From an uncultured Aquimarina sp. (GTDB taxonomy: Bacteria; Bacteroidota; Bacteroidia; Flavobacteriales; Flavobacteriaceae), in NCBI GenBank assembly GCA_947495425.1, contig CANLYR010000004.1, positions 62,001-126,000 of the forward strand: a stretch of DNA of 64,000 bases, given 5' to 3'. A program made the translations under genes and the position numbers. The notes beneath the pieces were generated by a model. That model had not been told where the DNA came from, did not search any database, and worked only from the letters and a program-made list of their open reading frames with translations. Positions 35,808 through 51,294 of the stretch are shown piece after piece; position 1 is the stretch's first letter; the number at the start of each line of letters is the position of its first letter.

Positions 35808-38047
35808 TTATTTAGGATCAGACATTGATGGTGGCACTTGAGCATTACCCCAATCATTAGGTTCTGCTCCCATGGTAAATACTATTTTGGCACCTTTAGC
35901 TATATCTTTATGCTGAAACCAAGATTTTTTCCAAACGGTATCATTGATAGTCATTGAAGTTACATACATATTATTATCAGAAGCATTTTTGACTTCAATT
36001 TCGACAATAGCACCCTTACCAAGATCGATTTTGGCAGAATTCACCAACGGGCTAGTGACTAAATATACATCTTGTCCTGCAACTGGATAAAATCCCATAG
36101 CGTGAAATATATACCAGCTCGACATCGCTCCAGAATCATCATTACCCGGTAAACCATCTCTTTTGGTATTAAAATTCTTTCTCATAATACCATGAATACG
36201 TTTTGCAGTTTGCCCATATTCACCTACATACGTATACCAAGCGGGGGTTAAAAAATCAGGTTCATTACCCACGTCATATAATCCCTCTGCAAAAAAAGTA
36301 TCTAATCGTTTTATAAATTTTTCTTTGCCCCCGGTTTTGGCAATTAATGCTTTTACATCATGTGGCACATAGAAAGAGTAATTCCAGGATCGTCCTTCAT
36401 AAAATTTCACTGGCCAGTACCCATATTCCATAAAATCATAGTTTGTCATCCATTTACCATCTGATAGTCTGGGATAAATAAAACCTTTGGTATTTCGATC
36501 TTCATAATCTTCTCGCCATAAGTTTACCCAATTGCTTGCCTGTTTATAATATTGTGCTGCAATCTTCTTTTTCCCTAATCCTTTGGCTAAGGTTGCAATG
36601 GCATGGTCACAATTTGCATATTCTACTGTACGTGATGCAGATCTTTCAAAGTCTGTTGACACATAGCCTAGCGTATTGTAATCTCTAAGTCCGCCACGGC
36701 CTTCTTGTTGCTCGTTCCCTCCCGGTGGAACCTCAGCATTTTTTAGCATCGCTTCTAATGCTATAGAATAATCAATTTCTTTAATTCCTTTGAGATAAGC
36801 TTCTGCAAATAAAATATCACAATTACTACCGCCTTGCGTTCGTCCATTTGCATTACCACTTCTAGCATCTGGCATATAATTATCGTGTGTATAAATATCT
36901 AATAATGATTGTAGCATTTCTATATGCTTTTCTTTATTAATTAATAGTAGTAATGGGTTTGTAGTACGAAATGTGTCCCAAATCGCATAATAATCATCAT
37001 AATACGGTTGGTCTGATTTCCAAAGTGGGTTTTCTCCTGTGCGATCTACCGGCATAAGCATCGAATGATATAATCCTGTATAAAAAATCGTTTTTAACTC
37101 ATCACCACCTTCGATCATAATTTTACTCAGCGCATCTTCCCATGTTTTTTGTGCTTCAGTTTTAGTAGTATCAAAGTCCCAGTGTGGAATTTCTTTCTCG
37201 ATATTTGCTCTGGCTTTGTTAGCGCTTAAAAATGAAATTCCGACTTTGAGTTGTAGCTGTTTTTCTTTAAGATTATTAAATGTAAAATAAGCTCCCGTTT
37301 TTTCTCCACTATCATACTCAACAGTATTATCAGGATGCTTTTTTGTACCTTTCCAAGTGCCAAAAGCTGAAGCAGGCTGATCTGTTTGTGCATAGAAATA
37401 CACCGTATAAGCCTCACCATAGTTCCAACCACTGCGCACGCGTGCATACCCTTGTATTTCTGTATCAGAAAGAATCTTAATCTCTGAACCTACTAATTGC
37501 TGTGCTTCTCCAAAAGGCCCATGACCATATTCTAAACCTGTAAGCAAAAAATGTCCTGCATCAATCAATACATGACCTTTACTATCCTCAAAAGTATAAG
37601 TATGAAAACCAACACTATGTGTGGAAGTAAGTGCCGCTTTTACTTTATTTTTTTTGAGGTCTACCGAAAAATATCCAGGAGTATTCTTTTCATTTTCCCA
37701 ATCTGAAGTATAATCTGCCAAATCAAAATCTCCAGAAACTGGCATTACAGAGATATTACCGTACTTTGCTCCTCCTCCTGTACCACTCACATGAGTATGA
37801 CTAAAACCTTCGATATTGCTATCCGACCGATATCCAGAATTAGAGTGCCCTACCATATCAGGACCTAATTTTACCATTCCAAAGGGTAAACATGATCCGA
37901 TAAAAACATGTCCTCCTCCTTCTGATCCAATAAATGGATCGGCATGCTGAATGACATTTTGTGCTTTGAGTTTATTTAGAAATGCGATACCAATCCCTAA
38001 AGACAAGAATGTTATTTTTATCATTGTTATATTGAAGATAATTTTCA

Positions 38048-38048
<1 letters not shown>
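35808..38048 (-). CDS. GH92 alpha-mannosidase-like glycoside hydrolase
   Basis: The 746-aa protein has an N-terminal signal peptide and the GH92 signatures: DPFIGSEGGGHVFIGSCLPFGMVKLGPD, GYRSDSNIEGFSHTHVSGTGGGAKYG, NCDHAIATLAKGLGKK, and GLPGNDDSGAMSSWYIFHAMGFYP (each given as recognised blocks). GH92 enzymes are calcium-dependent inverting alpha-mannosidases. In a locus otherwise pointing to galactan this is unexpected: the target may contain alpha-mannose, or the family may have another specificity here. Its ATG overlaps the stop of the upstream LacZ-type GH2 by one base, so the two are coupled. Confidence 0.92.
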
Positions 38049-42408
<4,360 letters not shown>

Positions 42409-42414
42409 AGTATA

Positions 42415-44517
42415 TTATTTATCATTGATTATAATTCTAGGTGCATTACCATTTTGAGCTTCTTTGGAGTAATATTGTATATGATCGTTGCTCTGTGTCC
42501 AAATACCTAATGACAATATTCTATTTGATTTTAACTCTTGCTGGCAGTGTTTTGTAATATCGATTTCTGTCCAGTATCCTTCAGAAACGGGTTCGAATTG
42601 TGTGACTACTTCTCCAAATTCTGGACTGTTTGCCCAAGTGATATCTGCTTCACTCCAGTTATCGTCATCTAAGTGATATAGGATGTGTTTTGCTTGACCT
42701 GATCTAGCCACTCGCATCTTGAGTGTTGCGCTACTAATATCTTTTACGTCTTTCAGGTTAAACTTAAGTACTATTTTACGTTTCAGCTTAGCATTTGATG
42801 ATGTTTTGACGGGGAGCTCTGTAACTTTTCCATAATTATTATCTTTAGAACTACCTCCCTTTATGTAAGAATCATCTGTTGGAAGGATAGTTATTCCTTC
42901 ATTTTTATGAGCTACAGTCACCTCCTGAGTTATCATAGTAATCTCTTGCTGGTGGCTTTTTGCAATAGCTCTAATAATCGCATGTCCTGCAGGTATATTA
43001 TTCCATGTCCAGGTATAAGGCGCTTTAGTTTTCGTCCCGATTCGTTCTACTCCTGCATATAGCACAATTTCTTTAATTTTATCTATATCCTGTGATTGCA
43101 CACTGATATCAAAGCTACTTCCTTCTTCTAATTTTTTATTTGGATTTGAATCTCTGAAAGAAAGTTTGGGTAACTCAACGGATAATGGTTTTGCTGAAGC
43201 TAATATCATATACGTTTGTCCAGAATCTAGCCCATCAATTTTTATAGATTGTTGCCCCTTATTTAAATTTATTCTTTTTAAAGGGTCTGGTTGTCCAGAA
43301 CACCCTTCTTCCATTTTCCAAGAGTCATATCGATATACTTCTATTACTTTTGCATATTCAGGAAGATTTTTTATTTCAAATGATGAGCCTCGTATTGATG
43401 ACCATTCTTTTCTATTATGCCACACCCACATTTTTTTCTCTTTTCCATCTAAAATATCAATGCCTTTTTTTGTATCAGATTGAGATAATTTTAGCCCTTT
43501 GGTTATAAAGGCAAGCATGGCGTGTGTTTTTCCTTTGGCAACTCCTAAATAAGGAAATTTTGAAACTGCCATCCCTAGATGCTTATTTCCTTCTACATCC
43601 ATATAAGAAACATAGGCTAAGGCAAAATCTGAGAGGTACTTGCCCCTTTGATTAGTCACCGTAAGCAAATCCCAGGTTGCTGTTACAAAATCGATGGCAT
43701 TTTCTTCATTATTACCTCCACGAGCATTATACTCTGTACACCAAACTCTTATATCCTTTGTTATACCATATTCTTTTTTAATATCATCGATAAGAGTTTG
43801 ATGAGATATTTTTTTGAATTGGATTTGATACTCATTTCTACGGTCATAATACCGATGAATATCGATGGCGTCTAGTGTACCATTGTTATACAATTTTGCT
43901 AACTCTGGCATGTATTTGTTCGTTTTAGTGAATAAAGGTACTTCCATAAATCCTCCGGGAGCAACTAACAATGATGCATCTATTGAGTGCACCCCATCTG
44001 CGAAACCTTTAACTGCTTGTATATAATTCTCTATGGTAAACGTGTTATGTGGTTCATTAAATATTGAGTAGTATTTAATTCCCCAATCCTTAATACCATT
44101 AGATAATAACCATTTACTGTTTGGTGAAAACCGTTCTGCAAAATCATGACCTATTGCATACCATTTTTTATAAGATCCTGGAGCTCCACCTGTTTTAAAA
44201 TAGTGTTCTAATAAAATCATAGGATTGATCCCTTGTTGATGTAGCAATAGCACACTATCATCCAAAACTTCAGGGATCACATTGCCAGTACGAACATCAA
44301 AAGAAGGATATACTGAAATACGTGACTGTTTTAATCCCAAAACATGATGTGCTTCTATCGCATTATGTGTGTTTACATCGACAATTCCTTGATTAAAGCC
44401 ACAGCTTCCCATAAGAGAAGCTGCGCTTTGCCCTTTAATCTCGGGCAGTACTACTAAAACAAATAAACTACGTATACAAGCTTTTAAAAAGTATTCTTTA
44501 AAACTTAAAAATTGCAT
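42415..44517 (-). CDS. Clan GH-A-like glycoside hydrolase with one CBM96-like domain
   Basis: The 700-aa protein has a hydrophobic export signal (about residues 12-27) and a TIM-barrel catalytic region (about 30-440). The probable acid/base is the Glu of FNEPHN (about 153) and the probable nucleophile the Glu of CTEYNARGG (about 262), the layout of clan GH-A. An Ig-like domain follows (about 455-535) and then a DNRLRE/CBM96-type domain (about 545-700) with DDSYIKGGSSKDNNYG. I cannot name the GH family: it could be GH39- or GH86-related or unassigned. It is a paralogue of the core of the adjacent 1631-aa protein (both contain DAIDIHRYYDR), so the pair probably arose by tandem duplication. Confidence 0.8.
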   Translation of the reverse strand: MQFLSFKEYFLKACIRSLFVLVVLPEIKGQSAASLMGSCGFNQGIVDVNTHNAIEAHHVLGLKQSRISVYPSFDVRTGNVIPEVLDDSVLLLHQQGINPMILLEHYFKTGGAPGSYKKWYAIGHDFAERFSPNSKWLLSNGIKDWGIKYYSIFNEPHNTFTIENYIQAVKGFADGVHSIDASLLVAPGGFMEVPLFTKTNKYMPELAKLYNNGTLDAIDIHRYYDRRNEYQIQFKKISHQTLIDDIKKEYGITKDIRVWCTEYNARGGNNEENAIDFVTATWDLLTVTNQRGKYLSDFALAYVSYMDVEGNKHLGMAVSKFPYLGVAKGKTHAMLAFITKGLKLSQSDTKKGIDILDGKEKKMWVWHNRKEWSSIRGSSFEIKNLPEYAKVIEVYRYDSWKMEEGCSGQPDPLKRINLNKGQQSIKIDGLDSGQTYMILASAKPLSVELPKLSFRDSNPNKKLEEGSSFDISVQSQDIDKIKEIVLYAGVERIGTKTKAPYTWTWNNIPAGHAIIRAIAKSHQQEITMITQEVTVAHKNEGITILPTDDSYIKGGSSKDNNYGKVTELPVKTSSNAKLKRKIVLKFNLKDVKDISSATLKMRVARSGQAKHILYHLDDDNWSEADITWANSPEFGEVVTQFEPVSEGYWTEIDITKHCQQELKSNRILSLGIWTQSNDHIQYYSKEAQNGNAPRIIINDK

Positions 44518-44530
44518 ATTTTAAATATCA

Positions 44531-47500
44531 TTATTTTACAATAATTTTTCTTACTTCAGTATTCGTTCTATTTTTGATTCTTATAAAATAGGTACCTTCT
44601 TCGAGGCGTCTATTTCCGATAATTTCTGACCAAGGGCGAGCATATCGACCTGTTTTTTCTCGGGTTCTTTTGTACGAAGACACCACTCTTCCTGATATAT
44701 CAACAACATCTATCTCAAGATCCGAAGTTCTTTTCATTCTGTAGAATATCAAAGTTTCATCGTTTATTGGATTAGGCGCTACTATAAATATGTTGTCACC
44801 TATCGCATCTTCAGGTCCGGGACGTTTGATATCAGAATCATCAATAAAATATATTGTAAACGATGGTATATCCAAGGTCTCAGACCCCGTCCATGATAGT
44901 GTTACATTTCCGGATACTGTAATTCCTGTATCGTTTGGATTCGTAATGTCTATTTTCAATCCTTTTGTACCTTCTACGGCATAAATATCATCAAAAAGTT
45001 CCTCGTTTATCTTTAGATTTGTAATATAGGATTCATTTCCTTCTCCTTCTGCGTTAGCAAAAGCGATAACTTTTTGCTGCGTTAAACTAGCAACATAAGA
45101 TCTGGTCAATACTTTATCACCCAGGGTGTATGTTATTTCGCCATTGGCTTTGTTATAATTAATACTAAAAGGCACAGCCTCTCCTTTGGTCCATTGGTAT
45201 CCTTCTGAAGCATCTAAAAATGATTGTTCAGGGGTTTGATCAAAAATAGCAGCTTCCCATACATCACCAGATACCGTATTATCGCCGTATCGACCAGTTA
45301 TAAAGAAATCTACTACTTCGTCTTCGATACAAGCGCTTCCTATACAAGGCTCAGATCCTGTGTTAATAGCACCTGCGTTTAACAAAATTTGAGGGGGAGT
45401 ATTGGCTGGATTTTCCTTAGAATAAAATGCTACATTTCTGTTGTTATCAGATGCAATCATGATGGATAGGATCTTATCTCCGTCAAATTCTGTTTTTACA
45501 GCTTCGGTAATATCCACTATCATATACTCATCAACCTCTACTATAGCATCACTAGGATTTGCTCCTATTTCATCTCCAGCTAGTGGTTCTCCATTATTCC
45601 ATGTAATTACATTTTCATCCCAAGTATCATCCTCTACTTTGAAAAATGTAGTAGTATTTGGTCCGTCTCCGCCGTCGTTTCTTTGTACGCGAATTCTTAA
45701 TTGTGCAGTTTCTATAGTCTCATCTATCGCTGAGAGGTCAAATCTTAAGAAACCTCTTCTTATGGTAGGCTCTCCACCTCCCAATTTAACCTCTATGATT
45801 GGACTACTACCAAAATTATTATCTGCCTTACCTCCACCTCGTACATAAGTATCAGCAATTACATCAACTGGAGTTCCTCCTAAAGCTACTGTCAAATTAA
45901 CAATAGCAGCACTAGTCTTTCCTTCAGAATCTGTGGCTACTGCTCTTATTGCGAATACACCACCTTCTTCTCGAGAAGTCTTGATTGTATAGGGTGCTGT
46001 GGTATCTACTCCCAGAGACTCCTCGCCTATAAAAAATTCTACTTGCGTTACTGTAGCATCATCTAAAGGAACTGCATTTACCTTGGCTGTGAATTCTTCA
46101 TTTATGCCAAATTCATCTCCATTTCGAGGAAACTCAAAACTTACTGCGGGAGATCCTGAGATTAATAGTCTTGGTTCGTTACCTGGGCCAGATTCTTTAG
46201 AAAAATAATCTATCAGTGCGGTAGAGGATGTCCATAGTACTAAGGATAATATCCCATCTCCATCTTTTTCCAGATTAACTTGGTTGGTTACATCAAATTC
46301 TGTCCATTGCCCTTCAGCAGCTGGTTGGCTACTTGTGATAACACCATCAAAAGCTGGTTGATTGTTCCAAGTAATTCCTGATTCTGTCCAGCTATCATCA
46401 TTTTGGGTATATAGGGTATGTGTCGCGGTACCACTTCGGGCAACACGCAAGCGCAATAGCGCTTTTTGTACATCACCTAATGTGCTTACATTAAATTTTA
46501 AAAATATTCTTCGCTGTAAGTTTTCAACATTGGCTGTTTTGATTAGTAGCGAAGAACTGCTTCCAAAATTATCATCATCGGTTTGTCCTCCTTTTACATA
46601 TGCATCTGCTTCTGCTATTAAATTAACTCCCGCAGCCGGATGTTGTACATTTACATTTTTTTCTGCCAGTCTCACTGAACCATTATTCCCTTTTGCTATT
46701 GCTAACAACGTGGTTGTACCTGCAGGTATATTCTCCCAATCAACGGTATATGGTGGAGAAGTGAATTCTCCTAATCGTACTGGACCTGCGTATAATACGA
46801 CTTCTCGAATACCGTTACCACCTGATGCAGTCGCAGCAATAGTCATTGTTTCTCCTTCTACAAAATTACTTGCATCATTAGGTAGTGTAATACTTACTGT
46901 AGGCATTGTGTTTGCTGATGCCGTTGCTTTGGCTATAAACATATAGGTCTCTCCTGTTGCCAAGCCTGTAAATTGTGCTGTAGATCCAGAAACTGTTCGT
47001 GTTTCAAACGGTGCTGGAGCTCCTGTAGATCCTATGGTTGGATCCCAAGAATCGTATCGGTATGCTTCTATTACTGTGGCAGAGCCTGGTATATCGTTGA
47101 TATCAAAAGTACCGCCTACCTGGTTACTCCAGCCATTACGGTTATGAAAAACCCACATTTTATCACCATTACCGGCTTGTAGTATATCTATACCTGCAGC
47201 CTCATTGGCATCCACCATTTTAAATCCTCTGGTGATATTTGCCATCATCTGATGGGCTACTCCTTTTGGGTTTCCTAAGAATGGAAAATCAGAAACTGCC
47301 ATTCCTAAATTTGCGTTAGAACTTACCGGAAGATAAGTACGAAATGCAAGGGCAAATTCTGAATCTATATTACCATCACTACCTAATACTGTAAGAATAT
47401 CCCAGGTAGCCGTGATAAAATCTTTGGCATTATCTGCATCACTACCACCACGAGCATTATATTCTGTACTCCAAACACTAAAATCTGCAGTGATTCCATG

Positions 47501-49426
47501 ATCTGATTTGATTTTATCAATCAACCCCTGGTGTGATGCTACTTTATCAATCAAAGAATATGCAGGCTGGTTTCTATCATAATATCTGTGAATGTCTATT
47601 GCATCTAGCGTACCATCATTTAACATGGTAGCAATACCTGACATATACGGATTTGTGTTAGTAAACAAGGGTACCTCTTGTAGCCCTCCTGGTGACACTT
47701 TTAATGAGGGATCAACGTCATGCACTCCATCAGCAAATCCTTTTGTAGCAGCTAAATAATCTGTAACAGGAAAATTAGTAACATTTCCAAATAATGGTTC
47801 ATTAATTGCTTGATATTGAGTTATCCCCCAGTTATTAATTCCTCTTGTTGTTAAGAAAGTACTATTTGGACGAAATCGCTCTGCAAAGGCAGTTCCTATT
47901 TCTTTCCATTTGGCTTCATTCTCCAGAGTTCCGTTATCGGGATTATGCTCAATCAATAGCATGGGTGTGATGCCTTCTTTGTGTAGTAATAATACAATCT
48001 CGTCTATAGCTTCTGGTTTTACCGCTCCTGTGACGTTATCCAGATATTCTTCTTTTGCAATACCAATTCTGGTATAATTGAGTCCAGCCGCTTGAATCGC
48101 TTCTGAGGCATTAAACGCATTTGTATCTGCCTCTCCGCCATTAAAATCACAACTTCCCATTGTAGTATCGATGTTGGGTTGACCACTTATGTTTGATGGC
48201 GTGGTACTTTCTACAATATCTAAAACAGGAACAGCCCCAGTACCTTCTCTCGAATTGAATTTCATATTCCCAACATTATCAGATACGATAACAATCGATA
48301 GAATATCATCGCCTGATGACTCCTGTATTACTGCAGATGTAATGTCAAAAGCTAATTCAACTCCAGAAGTTCCACTAGTGATATCATTAACTCCGGTTAC
48401 GGTTACAATGTCTGCACCAGCTGTAGGTTCTGTGTTCCATGTTAGCCCATTTTCTGTCCAAGAATCATCACTTACAAATTTTACTGTATAGTTATCAGGA
48501 GCTGCATTATTTACTTCCTGGACTTCTAATCTTAATATTGCTGAAGATACTGGATTAGTAACCGAAGAGAGATCAAATTTCATATAGGTTCTTCGCGTTC
48601 CAGCTTCTCCTGCCGCAGTTTTACACCATAATAAAGGATCCATTCCAAAGTTATTATTTGCATTACCTCCACCACGAACATAGGTGTCAGCTAGCACCAA
48701 TCCTGTTGGCGGTGGCGGTGGCGGAGTTCCTTCTGTAATTTCCAAAACCGGTTGATCTGCAGCCATTGTCGCCTCTCTGGAATGAAATCTCATATTTGGA
48801 GTAGAATTTGCAAAAATCACTACAGAAATTATTTTATTAGGATCATTTGCTAATTCATCAACTACTCTACTAGTAAGATTAAAGGATATTATAGATCCAG
48901 CAGCGGCTCCTGATTGTGAATCGATTAGCAAACTTGCATCAGCAGGAGTGCCATTGAAAGCAACTGCATCATATGGTGCAGGTTGAGTATTCCAGGTAAT
49001 TCCATCAGTAGTAACGGCTGCTTGAGTTCCTGTTCCTTCTGTCCAGCTATCATCACTAACAAAATAGGCTGAGTAGGTATCACCTGTACCATTTTCTTCT
49101 GCTACTTTTACTTTTAGCGTAGCAGTACCAACGGTTTCGGTAATTGAAGACAAATCGAATTTGAAATATGCTCTTCTAGTAGCCTGTTCAGCTCCTCCTA
49201 TTTTTACGAATAATAAAGGATCAGCACCAAAATTATTAAATGCATTTCCAGGAATTGGTGGGTCTAAAGGAGGGTTATTCAACGTTTGTCCTCCACGCAC
49301 AAATGCATCAGCAGTAGCTGGTAACATCGTTTGAGAAAATGATGTCACAGGGATCATCATTAACCATAGTAGCACCATAAAAAACAGGTAATACTTAGTA
49401 GGTATTTTAAAGTCATTTTTTTTCAT
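44531..49426 (-). CDS. T9SS-secreted multi-modular GH-A-like hydrolase with four CBM96-like domains
   Basis: The 1631-aa protein starts with a signal peptide (about 12-33). Domains in order: DNRLRE/CBM96 (about 35-235), a second (about 243-405), catalytic TIM barrel (about 420-835; Glu of INEPLFG near 543 and Glu of STEYNARGG near 655), Ig-like (about 843-925), third CBM96 (about 935-1095), Ig-like (about 1100-1190), fourth CBM96 (about 1195-1360), a beta-rich domain resembling choice-of-anchor modules (about 1365-1530), and a type A T9SS sorting domain (about 1545-1631, APNPINDETLIFY to RRLEEGTYFIRI). It should be surface-attached or secreted and act first on the polymer. It lies directly downstream of susD, separated by a 187-base leader with a hairpin. 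Confidence 0.85.
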   Translation of the reverse strand: MKKNDFKIPTKYYLFFMVLLWLMMIPVTSFSQTMLPATADAFVRGGQTLNNPPLDPPIPGNAFNNFGADPLLFVKIGGAEQATRRAYFKFDLSSITETVGTATLKVKVAEENGTGDTYSAYFVSDDSWTEGTGTQAAVTTDGITWNTQPAPYDAVAFNGTPADASLLIDSQSGAAAGSIISFNLTSRVVDELANDPNKIISVVIFANSTPNMRFHSREATMAADQPVLEITEGTPPPPPPTGLVLADTYVRGGGNANNNFGMDPLLWCKTAAGEAGTRRTYMKFDLSSVTNPVSSAILRLEVQEVNNAAPDNYTVKFVSDDSWTENGLTWNTEPTAGADIVTVTGVNDITSGTSGVELAFDITSAVIQESSGDDILSIVIVSDNVGNMKFNSREGTGAVPVLDIVESTTPSNISGQPNIDTTMGSCDFNGGEADTNAFNASEAIQAAGLNYTRIGIAKEEYLDNVTGAVKPEAIDEIVLLLHKEGITPMLLIEHNPDNGTLENEAKWKEIGTAFAERFRPNSTFLTTRGINNWGITQYQAINEPLFGNVTNFPVTDYLAATKGFADGVHDVDPSLKVSPGGLQEVPLFTNTNPYMSGIATMLNDGTLDAIDIHRYYDRNQPAYSLIDKVASHQGLIDKIKSDHGITADFSVWSTEYNARGGSDADNAKDFITATWDILTVLGSDGNIDSEFALAFRTYLPVSSNANLGMAVSDFPFLGNPKGVAHQMMANITRGFKMVDANEAAGIDILQAGNGDKMWVFHNRNGWSNQVGGTFDINDIPGSATVIEAYRYDSWDPTIGSTGAPAPFETRTVSGSTAQFTGLATGETYMFIAKATASANTMPTVSITLPNDASNFVEGETMTIAATASGGNGIREVVLYAGPVRLGEFTSPPYTVDWENIPAGTTTLLAIAKGNNGSVRLAEKNVNVQHPAAGVNLIAEADAYVKGGQTDDDNFGSSSSLLIKTANVENLQRRIFLKFNVSTLGDVQKALLRLRVARSGTATHTLYTQNDDSWTESGITWNNQPAFDGVITSSQPAAEGQWTEFDVTNQVNLEKDGDGILSLVLWTSSTALIDYFSKESGPGNEPRLLISGSPAVSFEFPRNGDEFGINEEFTAKVNAVPLDDATVTQVEFFIGEESLGVDTTAPYTIKTSREEGGVFAIRAVATDSEGKTSAAIVNLTVALGGTPVDVIADTYVRGGGKADNNFGSSPIIEVKLGGGEPTIRRGFLRFDLSAIDETIETAQLRIRVQRNDGGDGPNTTTFFKVEDDTWDENVITWNNGEPLAGDEIGANPSDAIVEVDEYMIVDITEAVKTEFDGDKILSIMIASDNNRNVAFYSKENPANTPPQILLNAGAINTGSEPCIGSACIEDEVVDFFITGRYGDNTVSGDVWEAAIFDQTPEQSFLDASEGYQWTKGEAVPFSINYNKANGEITYTLGDKVLTRSYVASLTQQKVIAFANAEGEGNESYITNLKINEELFDDIYAVEGTKGLKIDITNPNDTGITVSGNVTLSWTGSETLDIPSFTIYFIDDSDIKRPGPEDAIGDNIFIVAPNPINDETLIFYRMKRTSDLEIDVVDISGRVVSSYKRTREKTGRYARPWSEIIGNRRLEEGTYFIRIKNRTNTEVRKIIVK

Positions 49427-49471
49427 AATATTAATACTTTACTGTAGAGAAAAAGCAATTCTCTTGATTTA

Positions 49472-49508
49472 AAAGCTGTTAGATTTTCCCTTGACACTAA
49501 GCAGCTTT
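49472..49508 (-). repeat. Hairpin in the leader of the 1631-aa hydrolase gene
   Basis: AAAGCTGTTAG (49472-49482) pairs with CTAAGCAGCTTT (49497-49508) with one bulged base, giving about 11 pairs around a 14-base loop. It lies 46-82 bases upstream of the gene start, between susD and the hydrolase. No U-run follows on the minus strand, so it is more likely a leader or processing/stability element than a terminator. Confidence 0.4.
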
Positions 49509-49613
49509 GTTAATTGAGTGTCTCATCAAAACAAAAATGTGTGATGTGTGAATTGTATATGGTTCTTGATTATAGTATTGAAACAAATGTTCATCAAAAA
49601 TTAACCTTCGACC

Positions 49614-51281
49614 TTAGTATCCTGGATTTTGGCGCATTTCTCTAGTTAAGTTTGCATCAATTACCGTTTGCGGAATAGGAAATATCGTATCTCTTGGTAT
49701 AATTACACCACCAGTTACTGCATTATGTAACTGCGTTCTTTCTAAGAATTTACTATTTCTTACTAAGCAATACCGTCGTTGTTCTTCGCATAAAAACTCT
49801 CTAGATCGTTCATCAAGAATAAAATCTATAGTGACATCGAGTGCTGTAATCTCACTTGCATTAGATCTACGTCTGACTACATTAAGTGACTCTGCTGCGT
49901 CTCCTGTTCTTCCTAGCTTGAACTGCGCTTCTGCTAAAAGCAAATAGGTATCTGCTAATCGTACATAAGGTTGATCTCCAAACTGTTCATTTAGGTTTAG
50001 GTTGTTTGAATCTGCCCACTCCCATTTTCTACTGTGCGGATAGGTATCTCTAACCGCAGGCGGTAGATTTTCACTCTCAGTTACAATTACTGTGGGCACG
50101 AAGTCACCTAATGTCGCTGGAGGTTCTGCAAGACTTGGATCGTCATCTCCGCTTTCACCATAGGTATATCCTTTAGAGATAGCAAACTCAGAATTACGCT
50201 CATCTGTGGGTTCATATATGTCTAATGCCCATTTGGTCATAGAGATTCTACCGATACCGCGCCCTCCTCGCTGTGCAGACAATGCAATTCCCGGTATATT
50301 CCTATAGGTACTTACAAAATAACGTCTCATGATGTTTCGCCCCTGATCTGGATTATCTACTCCATTTTCTTGAAGAATAGCCCATAATACCTCAGTATTT
50401 CCTTGTGATCTTAGCACATTGCCATCATAGAACTGATCCATAAAAGGAACTCCTGGTTGATTTGCATTTATACCATATCGTTCTGTTATTAAAGAATAGG
50501 GACCAGCAATTACTACTTCAGCTTTTGCAATCGCTAGTTCGGGCTGATTCATACGTATATACAACTCTGCTAAATAGTGTTGCGCTACTGCTCTCGATAC
50601 TCTTCCAGAGTTTTCGGGTTCTACAGGAAGCCATTGTTCTGCAAATAGTAAATCATCTTCCATTACTTTATATACTTCAGAAAGAGGCTCTCTTTCCCAA
50701 TCAGTACGAATATTTATACCTTGTGATTCCACTAAGTTAATTGGGACGTCTCCCCATAGATAGGTAAGATGCCGATATGCCCAAGCTCTTATAGTTCTTG
50801 CTTCTGCAATAATCCTGTTTTTCTCTTCTTCGGTCCAATCGACCTCAGTAGTTTTAGCTCTATCTACAATGGTATTTGCGATATTAATAGCCTTATATTG
50901 CCAGTCAAAAATTCTTCTTACAAATCCATTCCTAGGATTATTTAATGATCCAAGCCTATTGGTTAATCGTTCTGAAGGCCCAGGGTTTATACCGAACACA
51001 TTATCAGTACCATTAACCATTAACGAAAATCTAACATCGCCAGCATTCGTCTCGTCTGCTCCTGTACTACCCATACGTTCTTTACGTACTTCATGATATA
51101 ATCCATTAAGCACAGATTGAAATCCTGCTGCATCTACAAATAATTGTTCTGCTATCACTATATTCGGTGGATTCTCGGTTAAATCTTCCTCTGAGCATGC
51201 TGTTACGCAAAGTACCAGTACAGCTACAAGGGATCTCTGGATAGTATTTTTTATTCTGATAATATTATCTAATTTTCTCAT
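49614..51281 (-). CDS. SusD/RagB-family glycan-binding lipoprotein
   Basis: This outer-membrane lipoprotein (555 aa from the chosen start) captures oligosaccharide with the adjacent SusC transporter. The lipobox is LVLCVTAC near residue 33, followed by NPPNIVIAEQLFVDAAGFQSVLNGLY. The TPR-like helices (WAYRHLTYLWGDVPI, YLAELYIRMNQPELAIAKAE) and C-terminal LLLAEAQFKLGRTGDAAESLNVVRRRS and REMRQNPGY are typical. The frame opens at 51317, but ATG 51281 gives a normal lipoprotein signal and a 13-base gap to susC. Coupling with susC is the definition of a polysaccharide utilization locus. Confidence 0.94.
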   Translation of the reverse strand: MRKLDNIIRIKNTIQRSLVAVLVLCVTACSEEDLTENPPNIVIAEQLFVDAAGFQSVLNGLYHEVRKERMGSTGADETNAGDVRFSLMVNGTDNVFGINPGPSERLTNRLGSLNNPRNGFVRRIFDWQYKAINIANTIVDRAKTTEVDWTEEEKNRIIAEARTIRAWAYRHLTYLWGDVPINLVESQGINIRTDWEREPLSEVYKVMEDDLLFAEQWLPVEPENSGRVSRAVAQHYLAELYIRMNQPELAIAKAEVVIAGPYSLITERYGINANQPGVPFMDQFYDGNVLRSQGNTEVLWAILQENGVDNPDQGRNIMRRYFVSTYRNIPGIALSAQRGGRGIGRISMTKWALDIYEPTDERNSEFAISKGYTYGESGDDDPSLAEPPATLGDFVPTVIVTESENLPPAVRDTYPHSRKWEWADSNNLNLNEQFGDQPYVRLADTYLLLAEAQFKLGRTGDAAESLNVVRRRSNASEITALDVTIDFILDERSREFLCEEQRRYCLVRNSKFLERTQLHNAVTGGVIIPRDTIFPIPQTVIDANLTREMRQNPGY

Positions 51282-51294
51282 AGTATGTATTGAT

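Noticed and set aside
45441..45848. 135-codon open frame antisense to the same hydrolase gene
   Set aside because: It is a shadow of DNRLRE-domain codons; no start context or recognisable domain.
46362..46946. 194-codon open frame antisense to the 1631-aa hydrolase
   Set aside because: It lies fully within the coding sequence of a well-supported repetitive protein, has low-complexity Ser/Thr/Val composition and no family match.
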